A model generated the notes under the pieces. That model did not search any database, was not told the DNA's origin, and saw nothing but the letters and a program-made list of their open reading frames with translations. Below are positions 32,276-42,645 of a stretch of DNA of 64,000 bases, one piece after another. The stretch is taken from NCBI GenBank assembly GCA_038828875.1, contig JAWBMQ010000001.1, positions 1 to 64,000 of the forward strand. Reading direction: 5' to 3'. The stretch comes from JAWBMQ01 sp038828875 (GTDB lineage: Archaea > Nanobdellota > Nanobdellia > Woesearchaeales > JAWBMQ01). Numbering within the stretch: the stretch's first letter is position 1; every line of letters starts with the position of its first letter. Made by a program: the position numbers and the translations under genes.

Positions 32276-33496
32276 TTAAAAATAAGTTTTCAAGGTGCAA
32301 AGATAAATGCACTTTACTTTTTCTGCTGCTTTATCCCAAGATAATGTTTTTATTTCTTCCTTTCCATGATGTTTTAAAGTGTTATGCAAAGCTTTGTATC
32401 TTAACAAAGCTACGATTTTATTTGTCATTTCATCAACATCCCAAAAATCTACTTTTAATGCATGATTAAGCACTTCACTAACTCCTGATTGTTTTGAAAT
32501 TATTGCAGGAGTACCACATAATAATGCTTCTAAAGGAGTTAAACCAAAAGGCTCTGAACGGGAAGGCATTACATAAACATCAGCTAAAGCATATGCTTTT
32601 TCTAATTCTTTTCCTCTTAAGAATCCAGTAAACAATATTTTTCCTCCAAGCCCTTCTGATGCTACTTTTTGTATTAACCAAGGCAACATATCTCCTTCTC
32701 CAACAACTAAAAATTTTGTATCAGGCTCAAATTGTAAAACTTTTTTCGCAACTTCAATAAAAAATTCAGGACCTTTTTGATAAGTAATTCTTCCTAAGAA
32801 GAGAACTAATTTCTGATTCTTTTCAACAGAAATTGATTTCTCTTCATAATCAATTCCATTGTGAACTACAAAAACTTTTTTAGGATCTGCACCGTATTTT
32901 TCTACTACAATCTTTTTAGTTAAATTGCTAACACAAATTATAGCATCTGCATAATGAATCCCTTTCTTTTCAATGTCGTAAACAAATTCATTAGGATAAG
33001 GACTTCTGTCAAATTCAGTAGCATGAACATGAACAATTAATGGTTTTTTAGATATTTTTTTAGCTTCTATTCCAGCAAGATAAGTAAGCCAATCGTGAGC
33101 ATGAATTAAATCGAAATCGTGCTTTTTCGCAATACTTCGTGCTAATTGTGCATATCTTAAAACTTCTTCATAAAGGTTGCTTCCATAGATTTGCCAATTA
33201 TCCTTTGAAGAATTAGAATTAATTTTCAAAAATTGTAATTTTTTAGAATACTCTTCTGAAGTGATGTATTGATGAAGTAACGTTTTAGTTTCAATGATTT
33301 CTAAAGAGCTAAGTTCATCTTCATCAGAAATTAATTCTACAAATTCCGCTTTAGCATCTTTTGGTAATTTTGGCATTACAAAAAGAATTTTAATTCCTAA
33401 TTTAGATAATGATTTAGTTAAACCGTAGCAAGCAGTACCTAATCCCCCCTTAGTAAAAGGTGGAAATTCCCAACCGAACATCAATACTTTTACCAT
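32276..33496 (-). CDS. GT4 glycosyltransferase (glycogen synthase-like)
   Basis: A protein of 406 residues with a GT-B fold. The N-terminus FGWEFPPFTKGGLGTACYGL is the sugar-nucleotide glycine loop, IHAHDWLTY follows near 145, and the C-terminal domain has LFLGRITYQKGPEFFIE, LVVGEGDM and PSRSEPFGLTPLEALLCGTP (the E-x7-E donor motif). It belongs with GT4 transferases found beside archaeal GH57 amylases. Alpha-glucan extension is likely; surface glycan transfer cannot be excluded. Confidence 0.88.
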   Translation of the reverse strand: MVKVLMFGWEFPPFTKGGLGTACYGLTKSLSKLGIKILFVMPKLPKDAKAEFVELISDEDELSSLEIIETKTLLHQYITSEEYSKKLQFLKINSNSSKDNWQIYGSNLYEEVLRYAQLARSIAKKHDFDLIHAHDWLTYLAGIEAKKISKKPLIVHVHATEFDRSPYPNEFVYDIEKKGIHYADAIICVSNLTKKIVVEKYGADPKKVFVVHNGIDYEEKSISVEKNQKLVLFLGRITYQKGPEFFIEVAKKVLQFEPDTKFLVVGEGDMLPWLIQKVASEGLGGKILFTGFLRGKELEKAYALADVYVMPSRSEPFGLTPLEALLCGTPAIISKQSGVSEVLNHALKVDFWDVDEMTNKIVALLRYKALHNTLKHHGKEEIKTLSWDKAAEKVKCIYLCTLKTYF

Positions 33497-33581
33497 TTTG
33501 AAATTTTCAAATCATCTTTTAAAAATTTTCATTACTTTTTTATTTAAACATTTTTATTAACTATTTAATGATTATTTTCAA

Positions 33582-34526
33582 TTAATTCTGTCGATAATAT
33601 TGTGCAGCTTCTTCAGGTGTTGTTGGATTTACAATAATTCCTGTACCTAATTCAACCCCTCCCCATGTAGTAATTCTTGAAATTATGTTTATTATCAAAT
33701 GAAAATCATGTCCTCTAGGTGCTTGATAAAAATGAATATTATAAGAATCTGTTAAATTGTAAAGTTTAGAAATGTATTTTTTCAAAATTTTGCTTAGTTC
33801 TTTGATTTCTTTTTCAACTAAAAAATTTAAAGAGGGAATATGTTTTTTAGGAATTATATAAAGCTCATATGGAGTTATAGAAGCATAAGGACAAAATATT
33901 ATAAAATGTTCTGTTTCTTCAACAAATCTTTCAGAATTCTTCTCTTCAGAAATTATTTTTTCAACGTAACAACCTGGATGATTAAAGCTACTGCTAACAA
34001 TTTCTATTATTCTAGGAGGAACGAAAGGCATGCCTATTGCTTGGCTATGCGAATGAAATAAAGATGCTCCTGATTTGATTCCTTCATTTTTGAAAATATA
34101 AACATATTCTATATCTTTGTTGTTGTACATTTTTTCTGTTAGACTTGATAGAATCTTTAGATAAGTTGTAATGTTTTCATCAGATAATTCATGAAATCTT
34201 TTGAAGTGCTCAGGGGTTTCAACAATTACGTAGTGTTCTCCTTTCCCTGGAAAAACGTTTTCAGTGAAATTCAAAACATCAATGTTGTTGTCGTTAGATA
34301 ATATTGGAAATTTGTTTTCTATTACTCTAACTGTCCAATCATCTTTATCTCTGAAAACTTCAACAGAAAGATGTTCATTTCCTTTACAAAAAGGACAACT
34401 TGAAAGATTTTTTTCTTCTTTAGTTATCAAATCTACATTTTCTAATCTCATAGGTCGATTTCTTCGAGCTTTAGAAATAATTACATAGCGCTTAGAAAAA
34501 TAATCTTTTCTTATTTCACTATTCAT
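33582..34526 (-). CDS. galT: Galactose-1-phosphate uridylyltransferase-like protein
   Basis: A protein of 314 residues of the HIT superfamily. SCPFC near residue 44 supplies the zinc cysteines. The active-site motif is LFHSHSQAIGMP (HxHxQ), and a second HIT-like half contains the NIHFYQAPRGHDFHL metal histidines. It exchanges UMP between UDP-glucose and sugar phosphate, or acts as a related nucleotidyltransferase supplying NDP-glucose. Its place between two glucan synthases supports supply of activated glucose. Confidence 0.88.
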   Translation of the reverse strand: MNSEIRKDYFSKRYVIISKARRNRPMRLENVDLITKEEKNLSSCPFCKGNEHLSVEVFRDKDDWTVRVIENKFPILSNDNNIDVLNFTENVFPGKGEHYVIVETPEHFKRFHELSDENITTYLKILSSLTEKMYNNKDIEYVYIFKNEGIKSGASLFHSHSQAIGMPFVPPRIIEIVSSSFNHPGCYVEKIISEEKNSERFVEETEHFIIFCPYASITPYELYIIPKKHIPSLNFLVEKEIKELSKILKKYISKLYNLTDSYNIHFYQAPRGHDFHLIINIISRITTWGGVELGTGIIVNPTTPEEAAQYYRQN

Positions 34527-34538
34527 TCTTAATCACCA

Positions 34539-36317
34539 TTATTCTAAGATTTTTTGAATAGCTAAGTTGTGAGCTTCTATGTACTTTTTAATTAATTCAT
34601 TCCAATCGCTAAATTCTGCTAATGCTTTTGCATTCATCTTATGTAATACTCTTTCATGTCTTTTTTTAAGTGAATAATCTAACAAAATCTTAGTTAAATT
34701 TTCAACAATTTCATCATCACTTAGATTTTTTCTCTTCAAAATAAACAATCCAGGATAGTTTCCATATATTTTATCTTTCATATATTCTCCAAAACCTGCT
34801 AGATCAGAAGTTAATGCAGGTACACCTAAAACCATAGTTTCTACTGGTGTATATCCCCAGGGTTCATAGTAGCTTGGAAAGATTCCTAAATGTGTTCCTA
34901 AAACTGCATCATTATATCTTAAATCAAGTAAACCATCGAATCCAGTTAAATATAAAGGATAGAAAATTACTTTTACTTTGTTCTCTTTTCTGTTAAGTAG
35001 ATTGTTTTCTTTAAAAGCGTTTATAATAGGATCTTTAGATTCATCAAAAATGTTTGTTGTTAATGGAGGTAATCCATCTTTTTTGAATTTCAAAAATAAA
35101 ACCTTGATGTTTTCTTTTAATTCAGATGGCAAAATATTTTCGATGTTTGGTTGATTCCCTGAGATGATTTCATCAATAATATTTTTCTGAATTTCACCAA
35201 TATAATCTTCTACAAAATTTTTTACTTTCTTATACCTTGTTTTAGCATCAACAATTTCTGGTTTTATGCCTTCGTTATCTCTTGGAATAAAGAAGAAACA
35301 AATAATGTTTTTGTTTATGTTCTTTTCAATCATAATTTTGTTTAAATTACCTAATGCTTTTATTAGAATATCAATTCCTTTGTTATGAAATTCATATCTT
35401 GCTGATGTGAAGAATGTTAATGATTCTTTTAGATCAAAATAATAATAGGGATAAAAATAAATTTTGAGAAATTCTCTAATTTCTTCTCTAAATTTAGTAT
35501 GTTTAACAGAAATTTCTTCGAAGGTAGGATATTTGCTCAGATCAATACCATTGTAAGTTATTACTTCAGGTTTTCTAAATAATAGTTTTTCAGCTTCATA
35601 TCCGGTAATTTCAGATACAGTGGTAAAAATATCAGCGTTTTTTGCACAAGCTAATTCCATAGAATATTTATCGATTATTCCAAATTTTTTAGCATATTCG
35701 TAAGGATTTACTTCTTCTAAGATATCATAAAGTGGAAGATTGTTTCCTGCAATTGTTCTTCCTAGCATAGTTGCATGTGTTGTAAATACTGTTGCTATAT
35801 TTTTCACATTTTGATGCTTAAGATAAAGTAAACCAGCACCACTCAACCATTCGTGAAAATGAGCTACTGCAAGCCCTTGAATTTTACTAACCCCTTCTAA
35901 AAATAAACCAACAGCATAACTCCATACAATCGGTTCATCAAAATCAAATTGAGAGAACAAACTATCTACACCATACCAATCCCAAAGATTTTTCTTAATT
36001 TCATTTTTTCTGTTGAAAAGTTCTTTAAAATCAACTAAAATAACATTTGGTTTTCCTTTAATTTCCCAAGTTCCATAGTAAATCTTTATTCCATAATTTT
36101 TTTCTAGATCTGAAGCAATAATTATAAATTCTTTAGGTAATGGTTTAGGTGTTACTTCTAATTTATAATTTTGCTCAAAATAAGGACCTATTAAATAATA
36201 ATATGGATAATATCTGTTGATTACATCAGCTTTAGTTTTTATTACTGTGTTAATACCTCCTACTTTGTTAACAACCTCCCAAGAAACTTCAAATAACGTT
36301 TTGGATTTAGGATTCAT
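34539..36317 (-). CDS. GT3 glycogen synthase (eukaryote-type)
   Basis: About 592 residues. FEVSWEVVNKVGGINTVIKTKA at the N-terminus, HFHEWLSG, FTTHATMLGR, TVSEITGYEAEKLLFRKP and ITYNGID, then the C-terminal FPSYYEPWGYTPVETMVLGVP, match the GT3 glycogen synthases of fungi and animals and their archaeal relatives rather than bacterial GlgA. It elongates alpha-1,4 glucan. The start is the ATG following a TTG. It heads the minus-strand cluster that includes GalT, GT4 and GH57, so glycogen storage is the common theme. Confidence 0.93.
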   Translation of the reverse strand: MNPKSKTLFEVSWEVVNKVGGINTVIKTKADVINRYYPYYYLIGPYFEQNYKLEVTPKPLPKEFIIIASDLEKNYGIKIYYGTWEIKGKPNVILVDFKELFNRKNEIKKNLWDWYGVDSLFSQFDFDEPIVWSYAVGLFLEGVSKIQGLAVAHFHEWLSGAGLLYLKHQNVKNIATVFTTHATMLGRTIAGNNLPLYDILEEVNPYEYAKKFGIIDKYSMELACAKNADIFTTVSEITGYEAEKLLFRKPEVITYNGIDLSKYPTFEEISVKHTKFREEIREFLKIYFYPYYYFDLKESLTFFTSARYEFHNKGIDILIKALGNLNKIMIEKNINKNIICFFFIPRDNEGIKPEIVDAKTRYKKVKNFVEDYIGEIQKNIIDEIISGNQPNIENILPSELKENIKVLFLKFKKDGLPPLTTNIFDESKDPIINAFKENNLLNRKENKVKVIFYPLYLTGFDGLLDLRYNDAVLGTHLGIFPSYYEPWGYTPVETMVLGVPALTSDLAGFGEYMKDKIYGNYPGLFILKRKNLSDDEIVENLTKILLDYSLKKRHERVLHKMNAKALAEFSDWNELIKKYIEAHNLAIQKILE

Positions 36318-36495
36318 CAAATAAAATATGAAAATGTAGTTTTTAAATGTTTTTATTTGTTGTATTTCAAAAGTAACAGTTATGTACTTTCTTTACAGTA
36401 GTTAATTCGTAATTTCTAAATAATAAAAAACAAAATAATTAAAAATAATAAAGTTCAAGATTGAATTGTTTTTGAAACTTAGAAAGGTATAGAAT

Positions 36496-39400
36496 GTGAA
36501 GAGATTGAGTAGTTTGAATTTTAGTAGAATAAAGAAGAATAGGAAGAGTTTAAGTAGTTTTTATTTCATTCTTCTTTTTGTTTTTTTGTTGAATTCATTT
36601 TATGGTTTAATAGTTCAACATGAAAAAACTATTTATTATGAATTTAGTTTACCTATAATTATTCCAATAAACATTTCTGAAAGTTATGATGTTTTAAACA
36701 TTTGCTATTTAGCTAAAGTTTCTAATGCCAAGAAAGAATGTGTAAATTTGATTTGTCAAAAAGAATGTTTTTACAATTTAACTCTAAGACAAAATATCTT
36801 GTTTACAAATTACACTTTAGAAATTTCTACACCTAAGGAAAAAAAGCTAAGTGAATTCGAAATTGTCATGCCAACTAAACCATTGTTGAAATTTGAAAAA
36901 TTTGATTTTCTTGAAGTTTCAGAATTACTTCAACAATATAACTTGAGTAATGTTTTTATTTTTAATACTACTTTTTCTACAGTTTGGTATAAGCAAGATT
37001 CATTGAAATTTGGTTTTTATTATAATGATTCTTCTTTAGTTGCTTTAGATGAAAAAGAAGCCAAAACTAAGGAAATTGTAAAATATTCTTTTTCGCTTTC
37101 AAAAGAAAGATATGATTTTTTAGCTTCTAAAAATATAGATAAAATTTACTTTGTTATTTTTTGGAACAATGAAAAGATTTATCAGCAAGAATTTTTTTTT
37201 AAAGCATTATCTCTAAAAGAAACTATCGAAGACGAAATAATCGAAGATTTTGAAAATGTGAGTTACGAAAGTTTAGATTATTCTGATTTTAAGATAATGA
37301 AAATGTATGAAATTGAAAGAGATGTTTATGAATTTTTTAAAAGGAAAGATTTTGAATTAATTACAGAAACAGATAAAACATTAGAAAAATTCCAAATTTC
37401 TAGTTTCAAAGATGAAAAACTTTTAGCAATAAAATCAAAAGCAGAATTCTTAAAAAATAAAATTGATAAAGTTAAGCAAAACTATACTATTACTTTTAGA
37501 GATGTTAATGGAAAGAAAGTTTATAGAGCTGATATGTTTAAAGATTTTCAAAACAATTTGTGTGATTTAGAAATTGAAAGAAAAGATAAAGCTAAAGTGA
37601 AATGGGAAGGTTGTTTTGATTTAGATAATTTTGATATTGGTTTTGATATAATCTTTGATGATAAAATTGTGATTGTTAATTCAAAAAAAGTTTCTTTTTT
37701 AAATAGATCTGCAATAATTACAATTTATAATTATACTGAAGATGGAGTCTACATTTTTAAAGATGGAAACATTTGCAATGATTGTGAATTGATAAATTTT
37801 GATAAAGAAAAAGGAATCGTTGAATTTAAAGTTCATAGTTTTTCAACTTACGAAGTTGGTTTTAACGTTACAATAAATTTATTTGGATGGAATGTACAAA
37901 ATACTTGGTTTGGTGTTAGCGGTTTTAGGTTAAATACAACTACCACAGGAAGTACAACAAGTCAATATCATGTTCTTTCAGGAAATTATAATATTCATTA
38001 TGGTATGAGAGTTTTTGTTATTAATGATTCAGATCCAGCTACGTGGAGAGAACTAACTTCTGGAACTCCTTATTTATTGTTTTCTAAATATGTTGGAGAT
38101 ACAAGCGCTAGTTATCAAACAGCGTATTGGAATTGTCCAGGCATAGATGATATTTTTAATAATTCTTTATACATTCTTATTTATGGTCAAATTGATACAG
38201 ATAATAATCCTGCAACTTGGCAAGATACCGCAACATGGGGTTTAATTTACGAACCTTTTTTAGCAGTGAAACTGTTTCCTACTCAATGGAATATAACGTT
38301 ATATACTAGAAGAAGATATACAGGTAGTACTTCTGTTTATTTTTACAGCGGTTCTACATATGCACAATTTAGAAACTTAACGATAGGGTATGCAAAAATT
38401 AACGTTTCTTTTGTATCTCCAACTCCTCCAAATAATTCCGAAATATCTACTTTAGATTTATCTGTTGTAGCTTTCGGAAGTCCTATCTTTAAAAATTTAA
38501 CCGTAAACATTTACAATTCAAGTGGAAATTTAGTAAGAACAAACTTTACAACATTAAATGAATTAAATTGGACGATTGATGATTTAGCTGACGGAGTTTA
38601 TTATGTTAATGCTACTGCATTTGATGCACGTGGGTATAGCTATTATAGTGAAACTAGAAGGTATGTTATTGATCGTTCAGTTCCTTATATTATTTTACTA
38701 GATCCTACACCTAATGATGAGGAATGGTTTAAGACTAACACTATTATTATAAATGTCTCAGTTCAATCAACAAATTTTGGAAATTCTACAATTGGGATAT
38801 ATGATAAAGCAGGAGATTTAGTTAAAACATATGTTTCATACACTGCAGATTATTGGAAAGATTTTGTTCTAGAAGATGGATTTTATTTCTTTAACGTTAC
38901 GGCATTCTCAGCAACAGGAAAATTTTCTACAACAGAAACTAGAAAAATATACATAGATACAATTAAACCACAAATTAGAATAAATTCTCCTGAGAATAAT
39001 TCTTTGATATTAGCAGATTTTATAATTGTGAATTATTCAGTTATTGAAGACAATCTCGAGCATATTGAAATAAAGCTTTATGATTCAGGAAACAATATAT
39101 TAGGTTCTTATTATTTGGAAGATCTTGAAGGTGAAATTTCTTTTGCAGGATTAAGTACAGATAATTATACGATAATTACAACAGCTTACGATAAGGCAGG
39201 AAATTTCGATAGTGTGAGTATAGTTGTTAGATTAGATGCGTCAACTTTAGATTTTTGTGATTTTGGTTATTATAGAAATATTTCAATTAGTAATTCAGTA
39301 AGTGCAGTTTCAAATTATACAATTAGAGTTGTCATAGATACTCAAAGTTTAATTTCACAGAATAAAATGAAATCTGATTGTTCAGATGTAAGGTTTACAG

Positions 39401-42400
39401 ATAGTGATGGTATTACTCCAATTAGTTATTGGTTAGAGCCTAACACTTGCAATACTACAAATACTGTTTTTTGGGTTAAAATTCCAGATTTACCATTAGG
39501 AAATAAAATAATCTATATGTTTTATTATTCTCCTGCTTTAATAACTGCAAGTAACCTTTACAAAGCATTTGAAATAGGTTACGCTGAACCTTATTCTTGG
39601 TTTGCAGATTCTTCATGGGGTAGCGGAGTAACAAATTCAGGAGATCCTTATAATACTGCATCAGCTGACGTTAGAGATCAAGTAATATATTTAAGATCTT
39701 CCTTTCAAAATTATGAACCAATTCTCATAGAACAAATTGCATTTAGAAGATATCAAGCACCTGGAATCGCTATAGCTAATTTTAGATTAAGATATCAATT
39801 TACAACATCTACTTCATTTCCTACAGCATCATTTACTTCAGGAGGTTGGATTTTATTTTATGGTCCAGTAACACATACTCCTGTTGCAGAATGGAATTAT
39901 TATTCTGGAAAACCAGTTTTATGGATTTACAATAATTTTATGTTAGATATTTCAAAAGATGATTCTGTTACTGCAAACAACGGCGGTATGTATAAAAAAA
40001 ATATAGGCGTTTCAAATATAATTTGTTATTTTTCAGGATCTAGAACTTGGCCTTTCGATGGTACATGTACTAGATCTAATTTTGTGCCTACTGTTAGATT
40101 TTATGGTTTGGTAAGAAAGAAATTATCAACAGAACCAAGTGTTACTTTAAATTCTGAAATTTCTATATATGATATTTGTCTTCCAAGCGTGATTTATAAT
40201 GCTCCTGAAAATAATTCTTTTTTAAATTATAATAATATTTTACTTAATGCCACTCCATGGTATCCTACATTAAGAAAGTTAAAAGTTTTCTTTTATGGAG
40301 ATGGAAATCATTTAGTTAATTATACTGAAATTCAAAGAGGAACTCCTTTAACTTATCTCTGGCAAAATTTGTTTACAGAAAAATTGTATAATTGGTCAGT
40401 AATTGTTTCTGATGGAATTAGAAATTCTACCGAATCTTTCATGTTTTTTACAATAGATACTACGAAGCCATTAATTACTTTTGAATTTCCTACTCCAGAA
40501 AATGATTCAATAATTCCAAAAAATAATGTAACCATAAACGTTAGTGTAGTAGATTTAAATTTTAATAATGTAACGATATACTTGTACAATACAACAGGCT
40601 TAGTAGAAATGCAAACATCAACAGATAATTCTTTTTCATATACGTTTACAAATTTACCAGATGGATTGTATTATGTAAACGCAACAGGTTATGATAAAGC
40701 GGGTAATTATAATTCTACAGAGACAAGACAATTTACAATAGATGTTACTAAACCATTAATTACTTTTGAATTTCCTACTCCAGAAAATGATAGTTATTTA
40801 GATTCAACTCAGGTAACCATAAACGTTAGTGTAGTAGATTTAAATTTTAATAATGTAACGATATACTTGTACAATACAACAGGCTTAGTAGAAATGCAAA
40901 CATCAACAGATAATCCTTTTTCATATACATTTACAAATTTACCGGAAGGATTATATTATGTAAACGCAACAGGTTATGATAAAGCGGGTAATTATAATTC
41001 TACAGAGACAAGACAATTTACAATAGATGTTACTAAACCATTAATTACTTTTGAATTTCCTACTCCAGAAAATGATTCAATAATTCCAAAAAATAATGTA
41101 ACCATAAACGTTAGTGTAGTAGATTTAAATTTTAATAATGTAACGATATACTTGTACAATACAACAGGCTTAGTAGAAATGCAAACATCAACAGATAATT
41201 CTTTTTCATATACGTTTACAAATTTACCAGATGGATTGTATTATGTAAACGCAACAGGTTATGATAAAGCGGGTAATTATAATTCTACAGAGACAAGACA
41301 ATTTACAATAGATACTTCAATATTAATTTTGACTTTTGTGAAACCAACATGGGATAATAATTCAATCTTTAATCTTAAAAAAATAAATTATAGTTTTATT
41401 AATTTTACAATTGATGGAAGTTATTCTGAAGCTAAATTAGAATGGGATGGTCAAAATTATACTGTTACTTGTGAAGGGAATTATTGTTATAGAAATTTTA
41501 CAGATCTTGATGAAAATGTATATTATTATAAAGCATATGCAAGAACACCATTAGGGCTATGGTTTAGCAGTGAAGAAAGAGTACTAAATTTGAATTGGTG
41601 GATCCCAATTTATGATGAATTTAAAAATTATTCAGAAACAACTGATTTTAGAACTTATGATAAAGATTCTATAAAAAATGCAAATGTTAACTTACGAAAT
41701 AAGAACGGTTCAATAATCTGGCATAGTGTAGTAAACGCATATGGTGCTGATTACGATGAGGCAATTGAATTTAAAAAGTCAAATTTAACCATAAATTACA
41801 CGATTGTACATTCTACCCATAATTCAAGTATGAATATCTCTTTCTCCAATATTTCTATAATTTATACTCCTGTTATTTTAATAGATGAAGAATATTGTAA
41901 TGAATGCTTTCTTGAAGATTTTGTTCCAAATGATTATGTAATAGTAAATTTACCTTATTTTTTAGATTATAATAACGATGGCTTAATGAATATGCGAGTC
42001 GTAGATTTTGGAAAGTTAGATATTTGGGATGATTCTGATAATAAAACAAAAATAGTTAATGAAAAAATAACGTTTTATGCAAATTATCGAGATTATTATG
42101 ATAATTTTCCAGAAAATGCACAATGTAAGATAAGTTTTTATAATCAAAAAACAGATTCTTGGATAGATGATTTTATGACTTTAAATACTACAAATAACAT
42201 TTGGTATTATGAAAGATCTTTTGATTCTAAATATTATTCTAAATTTAAAGTTAAATGTACTTCGTTTAGTCATTATGCCCCTGAAAAGGAAGATGCTGTA
42301 AGAATCATTCCATTGTTAAATGTGAATTATATTTATGATCAATTTAATGGAACTATAAAAGTTAATAATCTATGTGAAGAATGCTACTTCAATCTTAGTT

Positions 42401-42603
42401 TGTATGTTAAAAATTATACACAATTAGTCTATTCAACACCAAATTATGATTACTTATTTGAAAATACGTTTTCAAGAATGTATGTTTGGAAAGAAGTACA
42501 AATGATTAGCATAAACTATACTTTAGAATATCTCTATAATTTTTACAACTCAGATGCAGTTCATAGAATCTTTATCTTTTTAACTTATTTAGATGATAAA
42601 TGA
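36496..42603 (+). CDS. Giant surface protein with Ig-like repeats and DUF2341
   Basis: A protein of 2035 residues. A basic N-terminus precedes a hydrophobic signal/anchor helix (FYFILLFVFLLNSFYGLI). Around residue 640 onward it has many Ig-like (Big/PKD-type) modules marked by GLYYVNATGYDKAGNYNSTE. A DUF2341 domain (FGYYRNISISN ... IIYMFYYSP) lies at about 920-1030. Asn-x-Ser/Thr sequons are dense, fitting N-glycosylation. The start is GTG. There is no C-terminal membrane helix, so attachment would rest on the N-terminus or another route. It is probably a cell-contact or adhesion protein; the ligand is unknown. Confidence 0.85.
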   Translation: MKRLSSLNFSRIKKNRKSLSSFYFILLFVFLLNSFYGLIVQHEKTIYYEFSLPIIIPINISESYDVLNICYLAKVSNAKKECVNLICQKECFYNLTLRQNILFTNYTLEISTPKEKKLSEFEIVMPTKPLLKFEKFDFLEVSELLQQYNLSNVFIFNTTFSTVWYKQDSLKFGFYYNDSSLVALDEKEAKTKEIVKYSFSLSKERYDFLASKNIDKIYFVIFWNNEKIYQQEFFFKALSLKETIEDEIIEDFENVSYESLDYSDFKIMKMYEIERDVYEFFKRKDFELITETDKTLEKFQISSFKDEKLLAIKSKAEFLKNKIDKVKQNYTITFRDVNGKKVYRADMFKDFQNNLCDLEIERKDKAKVKWEGCFDLDNFDIGFDIIFDDKIVIVNSKKVSFLNRSAIITIYNYTEDGVYIFKDGNICNDCELINFDKEKGIVEFKVHSFSTYEVGFNVTINLFGWNVQNTWFGVSGFRLNTTTTGSTTSQYHVLSGNYNIHYGMRVFVINDSDPATWRELTSGTPYLLFSKYVGDTSASYQTAYWNCPGIDDIFNNSLYILIYGQIDTDNNPATWQDTATWGLIYEPFLAVKLFPTQWNITLYTRRRYTGSTSVYFYSGSTYAQFRNLTIGYAKINVSFVSPTPPNNSEISTLDLSVVAFGSPIFKNLTVNIYNSSGNLVRTNFTTLNELNWTIDDLADGVYYVNATAFDARGYSYYSETRRYVIDRSVPYIILLDPTPNDEEWFKTNTIIINVSVQSTNFGNSTIGIYDKAGDLVKTYVSYTADYWKDFVLEDGFYFFNVTAFSATGKFSTTETRKIYIDTIKPQIRINSPENNSLILADFIIVNYSVIEDNLEHIEIKLYDSGNNILGSYYLEDLEGEISFAGLSTDNYTIITTAYDKAGNFDSVSIVVRLDASTLDFCDFGYYRNISISNSVSAVSNYTIRVVIDTQSLISQNKMKSDCSDVRFTDSDGITPISYWLEPNTCNTTNTVFWVKIPDLPLGNKIIYMFYYSPALITASNLYKAFEIGYAEPYSWFADSSWGSGVTNSGDPYNTASADVRDQVIYLRSSFQNYEPILIEQIAFRRYQAPGIAIANFRLRYQFTTSTSFPTASFTSGGWILFYGPVTHTPVAEWNYYSGKPVLWIYNNFMLDISKDDSVTANNGGMYKKNIGVSNIICYFSGSRTWPFDGTCTRSNFVPTVRFYGLVRKKLSTEPSVTLNSEISIYDICLPSVIYNAPENNSFLNYNNILLNATPWYPTLRKLKVFFYGDGNHLVNYTEIQRGTPLTYLWQNLFTEKLYNWSVIVSDGIRNSTESFMFFTIDTTKPLITFEFPTPENDSIIPKNNVTINVSVVDLNFNNVTIYLYNTTGLVEMQTSTDNSFSYTFTNLPDGLYYVNATGYDKAGNYNSTETRQFTIDVTKPLITFEFPTPENDSYLDSTQVTINVSVVDLNFNNVTIYLYNTTGLVEMQTSTDNPFSYTFTNLPEGLYYVNATGYDKAGNYNSTETRQFTIDVTKPLITFEFPTPENDSIIPKNNVTINVSVVDLNFNNVTIYLYNTTGLVEMQTSTDNSFSYTFTNLPDGLYYVNATGYDKAGNYNSTETRQFTIDTSILILTFVKPTWDNNSIFNLKKINYSFINFTIDGSYSEAKLEWDGQNYTVTCEGNYCYRNFTDLDENVYYYKAYARTPLGLWFSSEERVLNLNWWIPIYDEFKNYSETTDFRTYDKDSIKNANVNLRNKNGSIIWHSVVNAYGADYDEAIEFKKSNLTINYTIVHSTHNSSMNISFSNISIIYTPVILIDEEYCNECFLEDFVPNDYVIVNLPYFLDYNNDGLMNMRVVDFGKLDIWDDSDNKTKIVNEKITFYANYRDYYDNFPENAQCKISFYNQKTDSWIDDFMTLNTTNNIWYYERSFDSKYYSKFKVKCTSFSHYAPEKEDAVRIIPLLNVNYIYDQFNGTIKVNNLCEECYFNLSLYVKNYTQLVYSTPNYDYLFENTFSRMYVWKEVQMISINYTLEYLYNFYNSDAVHRIFIFLTYLDDK
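40471..41313 (+). repeat. Three tandem 285-bp coding repeats
   Basis: Units begin at 40471, 40756 and 41041, a constant 285-base period (95 residues, one Ig-like module each). Units 1 and 3 are nearly identical at DNA level. Unit 2 differs mainly in one block where TIIPKNN-type sequence becomes SYLDSTQ. The near identity including silent sites indicates recent duplication or gene conversion. Confidence 0.95.
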
Positions 42604-42645
42604 TAAAGAAAAAATAAAAAATTTTCAAATTAAAAAATTAAGATT

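Noticed and set aside
39476..40589. Minus-strand open frames inside the giant surface protein
   Set aside because: They lie opposite well-defined DUF2341 and Ig-like coding sequence and have no start signals or domain features.
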